Assembly (NCBI GenBank): GCA_011033025.1
Contig: WFMF01000345.1
Location: 62,001-126,000 of the forward strand
Source of the DNA: Beroe forskalii
Lineage: Eukaryota > Ctenophora > Nuda > Beroida > Beroidae
Length of the DNA stretch: 64,000 bases
Direction of reading: 5' to 3'
Position 1 is the stretch's first letter. Every line of letters starts with the position of its first letter. Of this stretch, positions 9,961 through 18,186 are shown piece after piece. The position numbers were made by a program, and so were the translations under genes. The notes under the pieces were generated by a model, which saw nothing but the letters and a program-made list of their open reading frames with translations, was not told where the DNA came from and did not search any database.

Positions 9961-10970
9961 AATGCGTACGCGTACCGTATGCATAGCATCTCGTTTCCTG
10001 CTGTTATACGTACGTCGTTTTGCTCATCTTTCGACATCAGTACATCAGATGCGATGCAATGCCTTTTGTTGTCTTTGGTCACTTGATTAACTTTCGAGAC
10101 TTCATTCACAAGTGAGTGGTGATTTATTGCTTATTTAATTACATTTCAGTTTCACTTCTCTGAATCATTATTTGAAAGTAAACGGAGGCTTTAATATCAT
10201 TATCAGAATGACTTTCGAAAACATTGAAAGAAAACTTGTTTGCTTAGGTTCAGCCATTTATTTCCAGCTTATTAGGTATAAGTATCATATAATCATCTCA
10301 GAATTTTATATCTTATCATAACTATTTTATCCAGATTCCCGTCTTCAACTGTTAGTTGTTACATGCCCTGCTGCTGACACGTGAAGATATCCCTTTTCTC
10401 AGCTGAGTTAGCAAGGTTTGTGCTCTTATCAACCATACAATGCTTCAGAAGTATTGAATGATTCAGAAGTATTGAATGATTTGTGTCCATAATTTAAGTA
10501 GTATAATAGGGTGCCATGTTTCCGTCGTTTATGAAAATTCGCCACTCAAGAAAAAGTGGATTGGGACAGGGACAATTGGGAAAAAGTGACAGAGATAACT
10601 GGGCTCAAATGATTGTGTTTTTGAGCGGCAGTTTAGTGTCTCACAGCCTGGTACATAGCGGCACTTCCTGCACCACCGTCTTTTTCCTTTTAAAAAAGTA
10701 AATTGGGACAGTGACATTCCCCCCTATAGTAGGATACTGTATTTTAGAAACAAAAGGATACGACACAATTTTGATATTTTTGTGAAGTTCAATATAAAAT
10801 ATACTTGACAGACGTATTTTAAGCAAACAATAACAGTTAGAGTTTGAAAGTATAAACTAGAAGTTTAGTTATTGTCGAACTTTTTCAGTTACCTATCCAA
10901 GAGTGTATCGTGACAATCCTGACATCATGACCCTGATCGGTAGCACACTGCTGCCTGTCCCCCAATCCTC
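9961..10970. other. Non-coding stretch with TTGGGACAGTGAC-type repeats
   Basis: No gene is recognised. The motif TTGGGACAG(G/T)GACA occurs at about 10560 and 10700 and again near 36225-36250 beside GGCCCCAATAGGGG-like sequence, which suggests a small dispersed repeat. The short ORFs here have no recognisable content. Confidence 0.4.
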
Positions 10971-10971
10971 A

Positions 10972-11345
10972 TGGGACACACTCCTTGATCCAGGGACATA
11001 CTCCTTGATCCAGGGACACACTCCTTGATCCTGGGACACAATCCTTGATCCTGGGACACGCTCCTTGGATCCAGGGACACACTCCTTGATCCAGGGACAC
11101 ACTCCGCCCTTGATCCAGTGACACACTCCTTGATCCAGAGACACACTCCCTTGATCCAGGGACACTCCTTGATCCAGGGACACACCTTGACCCAGGGACA
11201 CACTCCTTGATCCAGGGATACACTCCTTGATCCTGGAACACACCCTGATCCAGGGACACACTCCTTGATCCAGGGACACACTCCTTGATCCAGGACACAC
11301 TTTGACACTTTGATCCTGGAACACACTCCTTGATCCTGTCGATGT
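10972..11345. repeat. ~20-bp minisatellite (ACTCCTTGATCCAGGGACAC)
   Basis: About 18 imperfect copies of ACTCCTTGATCCAGGGACAC run head to tail, with occasional 1-3 base indels. Because units vary in length and contain few minus-strand stops, overlapping frames of 100-150 codons appear (VPGSRSVSLDQGVCPWIKE-like). I read those as artefacts of the repeat. Confidence 0.9.
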
Positions 11346-11689
11346 AAGTTTCAACTTTTCATCCGTGTTTGCTTTGATAGAAGCCTGTGACTTTGAGGCA
11401 AAACCTCACACCTGGTTTCGTCCAGAAGCATTATAGTTGAAAGTTGTGTGAGAAAAAGTTGTTACTATTTCTATAAATGACATTTTTCTGCTAATTTGAT
11501 TTGTGGGGGTGCAAAATGAGTCGATCAAGGTCGTTGAAACATTCGAAATTTGCCCTTGTGCTTGCAGAAGGCCAAAGCTCCATACGTTTATAAATGCTGT
11601 TTTATGTTGCCGAAATCAACTTTTGAAAGTTGCTTATGGTCTAGGATATGTAGTTTTAACCTTCGATAAGTTCAAGTGTAGACCATCCC
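11346..11689. other. Non-coding stretch between the minisatellite and a MULE relic
   Basis: I see no gene, RNA or repeat structure here that I can name. Confidence 0.3.
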
Positions 11690-11890
11690 TACTGCAAAGT
11701 TTGACCCTCCGACATTACATCCCCCAACACTTGATCTATAAGACATGTAGTCGTAGTCAGGAAGCTGTCAGCAGTAGGTCTGGAGTAGTTCCCGATAAGG
11801 ATCTGGATCCTCTCCTTCCTCCTGGTTTCTAGGGCAGATGGCTTGAACACATCTCCTCTGGTGACATGGAACATCTTGGCTCAGGAGAGG
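11690..11890 (-). pseudogene. MULE transposase relic A (C-terminal piece only)
   Basis: The minus strand reads MFHVTRGDVFKPSALETRRK, then ERIQILIGNYSRPTADSFLT, closely matching the end of the longer relic at 12944-13420 (MFRVTRGDVFKSSALERRR ... NYSRPSADTFLT). Only the last ~60 residues remain; upstream sequence turns into repeat at about 11890. This is a truncated, dead copy of a Mutator-like transposase. Confidence 0.6.
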
Positions 11891-11919
11891 TTTTTCCTAC
11901 TAATAAAGACCTTTAATAA

Positions 11920-12340
11920 GCTGCGGATCAATGCGTTTGATCTGTGTTGATTCATCAAGGAATGTTATGTCAGGGGGGGGGGGGTCAAATGTCACAGCAA
12001 TCCTCGAACTGTGATGTTTGATCCCCCGCTATCCTCTACAGATTTGCTGTACTGAAGCAGGGGATGTAATGTTGGGGGGTCAAGTGTCCCTTTACCAGTT
12101 TAATGGTGCTCTGGGCAGAGGAAGCACCTGGTCAGGGTGGATTCCCCTTTGCAGAGGTATACGGTGACAGTGAGACTCTCATTAACCAAAGAGTCTCCAA
12201 TGATAAGGTGCCTATAATGGATAGATAGAGGGACTATCTGGTTAAGGTAGGGAGGTGGTAAGGTAAACTTTGGCAAACGCTTCCACTTTTTTTGAGTTTG
12301 CCAAAAAGTGTTTGCCAAAGTTTGCCATAGTTTGCCAAAA
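11920..12340. repeat. Dispersed repeat, left copy (pairs with 22310-22775)
   Basis: It shares a colinear series of landmarks with 22310-22775: GTTTGATCTRTGTTNATTCATC, a G-run followed by GTCAAATGTC, a short inverted piece (GTCGAACTG ... CAAATGTCRCAG), GGGGGGTCAAGTGTCYCTTTAC, and finally TTTGGCAAACGCTTCCACTT followed by GTGTTTGCCAAAGTTTGCCA. Both copies are in the same orientation, about 10.4 kb apart, with the LINE between them. Confidence 0.75.
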
Positions 12341-12520
12341 TAGCCTCCACTGTGGAGGCTTATTAGCCTCCATTAGCCTCCACTAGCCCCCACTGAAGAA
12401 TTAGCCTCCATTAGCCTCCACGGAAACTGGAATATAACATTTTCGTGGAGGCTTAAGCTTTAATATGAAGGCTATTTGGAGGCTGAGTGGAGCCTTAATC
12501 AATTAGCCTCCATAAAACGA
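12340..12520. repeat. GCCTCCA-rich simple repeat
   Basis: Many copies of TTAGCCTCCA and its inverted form TGGAGGCT alternate, giving several small palindromes (CCTCCACTGTGGAGGC near 12346). A related but more regular array (CCTCCACTAGGCTCCAC) lies at 22540-22690 next to the right copy of the flanking repeat. Confidence 0.75.
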
Positions 12521-12634
12521 AATGTTTTGCTGAAACTGGTAAAATGTGCACTAATTTAGTAATTTGAAAAACAATTTATAGATTCAAACTTTCAGAGAGC
12601 TCTAACTATCCTTCACTTAGCCTCCACTAGGAAA

Positions 12635-12720
12635 GTGCGACATTTGACCCCCCGACACTTGACCCCCCGACATTACATCCCCCGACATTACATCCCCCGA
12701 CATCTGACCCCCCGTAGTTA
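12635..12720. repeat. Short tandem array of CCCCCGACATTACAT
   Basis: About five units alternate CCCCCGACATTACAT and CCCCCGACACTTGAC. The inverse phrase ATGTAATGTCGGGGG is arrayed at 22440-22540. Together with 11690-11740 (CGACATTACATCCCCC) this marks one repeat family around the MULE relics. It may be the subterminal repeats of that transposon (inference). Confidence 0.7.
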
Positions 12721-12943
12721 CTAAAAATGTGATACTGATAGACAGGATTTGGATATTGCAATAATGTTATAGGAATTTTTTTCAAGGAATTTTTCAAGGA
12801 ATTTTCAAATATAATTTGTAACAAATGCATTGTTATTCAAATCATACATACTCAAAAGCATGTTATACACTTATAGTGTATAAGTGTATAGAATAATTGT
12901 TTATCACACAAATTTTTTCACACAAAATATCGAAAAACACTCT

Positions 12944-13420
12944 AAGACATGTAGTTGTAAGCAATTCCAGTCAGGAAGGTGTCAGCAGAAGGTCTGGAGT
13001 AGTTCCGGAGGAGGTTCTCGATCCTGTCGTTCCTCCTTCTCTCCAGGGCAGATGACTTGAACACATCTCCTCTGGTAACACGGAACATCTTGGCTCTGGA
13101 GAGGTTCTGCTGCGTCTGTTGTGTCTTGAGAAGGGTCCAGATGGAGGGGTGGTGGCAGGACAGCAGGGAGTTGAAGGAGTGGTGGAATGACTCAAGGGCG
13201 TTGGTGGTGCGGGCAGATCAGCCGAAGCTCTGTGACAGACGTTCCACATGTGGAGAGGGAAGATCGGGGGAAGTAGTCGTCCTCCAGCTGGAAGTCCGAT
13301 CCAGGTCCTCTCGAAGTAGGCCAGGATGGGAGCTCATCTGTCAGGAAGGTGATGGAGAGGGACTCGAAGGAAGCCACAACATCCGCAACAGGGAGGAAGG
13401 CTCGTTATAGATAGGGTTGA
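12944..13420 (-). pseudogene. MULE transposase relic B (frameshifted C-terminal half)
   Basis: Three minus-strand frames joined by frameshifts spell a Mutator-like transposase end: AFLPVADVVASFESLS, then a YFERTWIG-type segment, then LWNV-like LHMWNVCHRASADL, then NALESFHHSFNSLLSCHHPS followed by IWTLLK, then KMFRVTRGDVFKSSALERRR and SRPSADTFLT. The FVP..DV..aFe, TWIG and NN.lEsfH...HP..W order is typical of MULE transposases. The N-terminal DDE domain and DNA-binding domain are not seen. At least two frameshifts make it a pseudogene. A shorter copy lies at 11690-11890 and a more diverged one at 40890-41372. Confidence 0.65.
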
Positions 13421-14280
13421 AGGGTTCATGTTGTTTGACACTACGTCTCAGCTCAGTCGATGGTGCGACACCTGAACCCCCGTTCCCAAGCACAGTTGCA
13501 TGGGAGTTTACTGTGCCTATAGAGGGGGTTTACAAGGTTTACAAGGTTTACAAGGTTTAAATGTTAATAAAAACCAACTGACGTTGGTTGTTATATTTTA
13601 CAGAGTCACTAAACAACAAACATCCTTTATTATATTAATTCAAAATATTTCATGTCCCGCATATTTTCGCAGTTGATATCATGAACTCAAACTCTAAAAA
13701 AGTAAGTGTAAATTCACTATCAACTCACATTGTTTCCAAATCAAGTTCGCTCAAACTGTATATAAAAGGCTTTATGAGATTATATTCAGTCTATCCATAA
13801 TAGTCAGTACACAATTGTCACTTCCCAATTGATTCAGCTCTTGCTTTCAAATTGAAATGATTGATTATAGGAAGTTTTCTCATGATATTTACCAGATGAT
13901 CTGTTGGATCTATTCGTGATGCCCACCAGATCAGTTGTATCATCATGAATAACACACTTTCCAGTTAAATCTCAAGTTATGCAAAATAATTAAGTGATTT
14001 CTCAATTAGCTCACTTCAGTTGTTTGGTTGAATAATGACTTCTCAGCGCAATGTTTCGTTCACCTGTTTTGTCTGCATTAGTCTTCTCACAGGGTTATAG
14101 GATGATAAGTTATCATAGGGCACTTCTATGCTGAGGTGTTACCGATTTTTGGGACATAGGCTGTGAATAAGTGAGGCCCATTTATGCAGGATACTCCATC
14201 ATAGTTGATTTGGCAGTGAAATCGAGCCGATGTAAATGTGTGAGTGTAAGGTATGATAATTATTGAATCAGCGCATAGGT
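13421..14280. other. Non-coding AT-rich stretch, possible 3' region of the LINE
   Basis: A minor tandem repeat (GGTTTACAA, ~4 copies) is seen at 13530-13558. The rest has no ORF. The LINE 3' untranslated region may extend into this stretch, but I cannot see its terminus or a target-site duplication. Confidence 0.35.
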
Positions 14281-14308
14281 GACAGACTGTGACACGCCAT
14301 TTTTACCT

Positions 14309-14990
14309 TCATTTTAGTTTTGTGATATGCCATTTGCTATGTAAATAGTGAGTGTGTTTGCTCGTTTCTCTTTTTTCCTTTAACTCGTTCATATATTTGC
14401 GTCTGGTTTCAATGACATGACATAGAAATGTGCACATGCAGTTGATTATATATTCACGTCTTTGACTTAGTGAGATATCCTCGTCACTAGTGGCTGTGTG
14501 ATGGTCGTTGAATGCAGTATGATTGTCCAGGTTGGTGGAGACATATGGTGATAGGAGAGTGTGAAAATTAGCTTTGAGTTGAGATTGATCAATAGGCGTG
14601 TCAGATTGAGGTCCTAGAGCTTTATTCAGTCTCGTGATAAGCTTATTGCGCAGGACACCATACAGGTCACAGTCATTGATTGCGTGAAGTTCATCTTCTA
14701 TCACGTTAACACCCATTGATGTGTTACACCATGAACAAATACGCGCTTCTCTCGGTATTTTATTGTATCTTCCACATTCAATTTCCAGATCGTGAGAACT
14801 AATTCTGAATTTGGTTGTGTTATATCTTCGCGAAAATCCCTTTGATATATCTAAATATGGTTCTCTTGCAAATTTTTTCTTGCACGCGTGATAGAATGAT
14901 AGTTTAGACGATTCGGATTTTTCATATTCCCAGCAATTAGTCAAGTGTTCAGTTAGTGACTTTACTATTGTCTGTACGCGGAATTTGCAA
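14309..14990 (-). pseudogene. LINE ORF2 C-terminal domain, out of frame with the RT
   Basis: The frame is open from within the end of ORF2 and has no ATG where it should start. It reads SESSKLSFYHACKKKF, then RRYNTTKFRISSHDLEIECG, then RICSWCN and a conserved His/Cys pair (DELHAINDCDLY), i.e. C-x2-C ... H-x4-C. This region normally continues directly from the LINE RT domain (family knowledge). Here it is in the -1 frame relative to ORF2, which stops at 14965. The bases CCAAAAAGTC around 15028 are where the two frames could be joined. It is either a 1-bp mutation or, less likely, programmed frameshifting. Confidence 0.75.
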
Positions 14991-17900
14991 CTTGGTAGCG
15001 GTTGAATTCTTGATTGACTTTTTGGCGTATTTTTGGTTTGAACTGTGGATTTTTCAACACACGCGACGCAGTAACGTGATCTTGGTGATAAATATCATCC
15101 AGTTTTAGAAGAGGCTCAATGTTTTTGTACCAGGGGAGATTTAATGCTTTTTGTTCACACAGGGCAGCTTTGATAAATGTGCTCTTGGGGAGTTTGGATA
15201 TTCGTTTGAAATAATTAAGTGTAAGACGAATTGCTTGATAAATCAGAGGGTATCTTCCACTCTCACCCCAGACACCCACATTAGAGGCTTTGCGATGCAC
15301 ACCTAGGGCCCACTTGAGGAATGAAAGATGAACTTTTTCAGACGGCATACGGTTGATTTTCGAGATGAAATTCCTAACATTGAATGGGCTATGTTCGACA
15401 TGCTTGATCATACCTTTGTTGATAGCGCTAGTTGGTGTCCAGATCGGTGCTCCATAGAGTGCTATAGGTTTTATGAGTGAGTCGAATAGTGTGTTTAGTG
15501 CTCTGAATGATAATTTTGAGCGGATCACTGTGCGTTTCAGGCCAAAGAATGCTCTCATGGCTTTTGTTTTAAGTATTGATTGAGCTGTTGATAGTTCACC
15601 AGTATTGCGAAGTGTTATTCCTAGGTAGCAGTAATTTTCTACTACTTCCAAGTTTGTGCCGCCAAGTTTAAATTCTAAATTTTGATCTGAGTTACCATTC
15701 TTTCCAAAAATCATGACTTTTGTTTTAGTTTCATTCACTTCAATACCCCATTCAGAGCAGTAGTTCGCAAGAATGTTGAGCTGTGCTTGGCATGTTTTGG
15801 GGTCGAGTGACAACATGATAAGATCGTCAGCCCATAGAAGATGACTTATTTTGAGGCGTGATAGTTTAGGTCCACAAAATGTTTCTAAAAGCGGTGAGAG
15901 GTCACCTATGAAAATTTTGAACAGATCTGGTGAGAGAGGGTGACCTTGCTCTGTACCCTTTGATATATCTATACGCTTACTATGATGCCCAGAAAGTTTG
16001 ATGAATGCATATGAATTAGTGTACATATACTTAAGGACACTGAAAAATTTTCCTGTCACACCCATTTTGGCTAGTTTTTGAAATAACGCTTGGCGACAGA
16101 CAGAGTCGAATGCTTTCTTGAAGTCCACAAATATTGCGTAGACGGGTTTATGCATCTTCCTATACTTAGCTGCAATAGTTTGCATGGTTAGTATGTGATC
16201 GTACGTTTGTGCACCCTTGGTGAATCCAAGTTGGTTAGGGGGGTCAGGGCAATTTTCACTTTTGAATATTTTCAATCGCTCTAGTAAAATTGTTGAGAAC
16301 ACTTTGCCTATTACACTACTCACAGCAATTGCTCTGTAGTTATCAGGGTTAGAGACATCCCCCTTTTTATGAAGAGGGGTAATTATACTTTCGTTCCATG
16401 GATAAATACTGTGATCAAGGCATAAGTTAAAGAAGTTAGTTAGGAAGTTGATGTGATTAATGTCTAAACATTTAAGTAATTCATTGCTTATCATGTCGGT
16501 CGATGAGGCTTTACCTGATTTGAGTGACTTGATGGTGGAGCTCACCTCCTGAATGCTTATGGTTTTGTTAAGAGTGTCTGGATGTGTTGATGTTCTGTTA
16601 ACCTCGTCCGCTGTTTTCAAGAGTTCGTCTTTCTGAGTTTTGTTGATTGTTTTGTGATTGTCACTGTATAAGTCACGGAAGAAGGTCTCGAACTGTTTCA
16701 TGTCAGTGCTGTCAAAATCAAGCTTATTAGTTTTGTGTTGTTTGAGTTTCTTGAATGATTGCCAGTTCAACACTTTCCCATCCTCTATATCCTTGTTCAG
16801 ATGTTCAAAGTACTCTTTCTCACACTTTTTCAGTAATCTCTTGTAGTTTCCCTTCACTTTATAGAATTTTTCACGAATTAATGTACTTGATGGAAATTGA
16901 GATGTGATACTTGTGGCCTTACGAAGCTCCCGTTTAGCATTTCTTGCTTGCCAGTTGAACCAGGGGTTATTCTTCTGTTGACGCTTTGCTTGAGTTTTGA
17001 CTTTGGTCTGTTTAAATGCAGCACTAGCTAGTGATCGAATGTGTTCTGTGAAAGAGTCATTAAGGTCTCGCACTGTCTTGTTAAGTGTTTGAGAAGGTGG
17101 AGTGAGAGTTAAAGTCTCAATATTAGCGTTAAGTTTGTTGAGGGCATCAGTTGCTGAGTCACTGCTCAGGGAATCTGTGAATGTTGTCCTCGTTGTCTCG
17201 TTAAAGATAAACCTAGGCGATGATTTCTCATACACTTCATGAAGAGGCTTAGATGGTTCAACTTTAATAGGAGGACTGCGTAATTCCATAACTAGTGGTC
17301 TGTGGTCAGAGTACATTGTGAGGTCCTGAACTTTCATGAAATTCACGTGATTACGGAGTTTTGATGAGACTGTGAAGTAGTCTATCACACTACATCCTCT
17401 CGGTTGGATGCTCGTAAATTGGCCCCTGAAATCACCTAAGGTACAGCCGTTGAGTATTTGAAGTTGATTATTTGATACCAAGTTTATGAATTGCTTACAA
17501 AAGCTATTTTTCACTGGGTCCTCTGAGTTACGAGTTTTATGAATGTCGGGCTCATAGTCCTCAGGCATTGGTAAGAAATCGTTAGTTTCACTCTCTATTG
17601 TGCCTGTCTGATTTGCTATTCTGGCGTTGAAGTCACCACATAACACCACTTCACCCTTCGGCCGCAGGTCATTCACTATTTCTTCAATTTTTGACATCAT
17701 TTCACGTCCACTGTCAGTTTTTGATCCACTTGAGTTATGAGGTCTCACATAGGCATTTACGATAAAAATGTCTTCTGCCTGTCGGAAGAATGCTTTCTTC
17801 AGTCTGCATACCAAATAGTCTGCATGATTTTTGTCTTTAATGAATTCCACACCTTGCCTGTACTCGTTCTTGACCAAAATTGTGACACCGCCGCATTTGT

Positions 17901-18147
17901 TGTCCTTACGATAGTTGCACTCAGCCCTGTAACCTGTAAGATGAACTTCCCGTCTGGTTTCTTGTAAACATATGAAATCATTGCTCTGTAACACCTTCTT
18001 GAATTCTTTAATTTGAAATTTATTACCTTCTGTCGTTGATGGAGCTTGAATATTCCATGATATAAATTTGAGTGAGTTCCTGGTGACAGACACTGATTCG
18101 TTCTTTTTGTCCTTACTGACTGTTAACTTCTTTTTATTCTTTGTCAT
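14965..18147 (-). CDS. LINE ORF2: AP-like endonuclease and reverse transcriptase
   Basis: 1,060 aa from the ATG at 18147. Endonuclease, residues ~25-290: FISWNIQAPS, FICLQETRR, VVLCGDFNARI and YSDHRPLVMEL carry the Asn, Glu, Asp/Asn and Asp-His catalytic positions of the exonuclease-endonuclease-phosphatase fold. RT, residues ~500-800: ITPLHKKGDVSNPDNYRAIA, NQLGFTKGAQTYDHI, YAIFVDFKKAFDSV, KGTEQGHPLSPDLF and LLWADDLIMLS, the last being the catalytic box with WADD in place of the more usual Y/FADD. The enzyme nicks target DNA and primes reverse transcription there. The Cys/His C-terminus is displaced by a frameshift, and the frame ends early at 14965 (TAG). Confidence 0.92.
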   Translation of the reverse strand: MTKNKKKLTVSKDKKNESVSVTRNSLKFISWNIQAPSTTEGNKFQIKEFKKVLQSNDFICLQETRREVHLTGYRAECNYRKDNKCGGVTILVKNEYRQGVEFIKDKNHADYLVCRLKKAFFRQAEDIFIVNAYVRPHNSSGSKTDSGREMMSKIEEIVNDLRPKGEVVLCGDFNARIANQTGTIESETNDFLPMPEDYEPDIHKTRNSEDPVKNSFCKQFINLVSNNQLQILNGCTLGDFRGQFTSIQPRGCSVIDYFTVSSKLRNHVNFMKVQDLTMYSDHRPLVMELRSPPIKVEPSKPLHEVYEKSSPRFIFNETTRTTFTDSLSSDSATDALNKLNANIETLTLTPPSQTLNKTVRDLNDSFTEHIRSLASAAFKQTKVKTQAKRQQKNNPWFNWQARNAKRELRKATSITSQFPSSTLIREKFYKVKGNYKRLLKKCEKEYFEHLNKDIEDGKVLNWQSFKKLKQHKTNKLDFDSTDMKQFETFFRDLYSDNHKTINKTQKDELLKTADEVNRTSTHPDTLNKTISIQEVSSTIKSLKSGKASSTDMISNELLKCLDINHINFLTNFFNLCLDHSIYPWNESIITPLHKKGDVSNPDNYRAIAVSSVIGKVFSTILLERLKIFKSENCPDPPNQLGFTKGAQTYDHILTMQTIAAKYRKMHKPVYAIFVDFKKAFDSVCRQALFQKLAKMGVTGKFFSVLKYMYTNSYAFIKLSGHHSKRIDISKGTEQGHPLSPDLFKIFIGDLSPLLETFCGPKLSRLKISHLLWADDLIMLSLDPKTCQAQLNILANYCSEWGIEVNETKTKVMIFGKNGNSDQNLEFKLGGTNLEVVENYCYLGITLRNTGELSTAQSILKTKAMRAFFGLKRTVIRSKLSFRALNTLFDSLIKPIALYGAPIWTPTSAINKGMIKHVEHSPFNVRNFISKINRMPSEKVHLSFLKWALGVHRKASNVGVWGESGRYPLIYQAIRLTLNYFKRISKLPKSTFIKAALCEQKALNLPWYKNIEPLLKLDDIYHQDHVTASRVLKNPQFKPKIRQKVNQEFNRYQVANSAYRQ

Positions 18148-18186
18148 GATTAATGTTTGTATTTAGTTATGAGAGCTGAATAATAC

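Noticed and set aside
10893-11354. Three overlapping minus-strand frames of 109-153 codons (VPGSRSVSLDQG repeats)
   Set aside because: They derive from the ~20-bp minisatellite; all three frames look alike and none has splice or start context.
14944-14965. Reading the LINE C-terminal frame as an independent ORF3
   Set aside because: Its content is the usual continuation of the LINE RT protein and no ATG supports a separate start; a frameshift explains it better.
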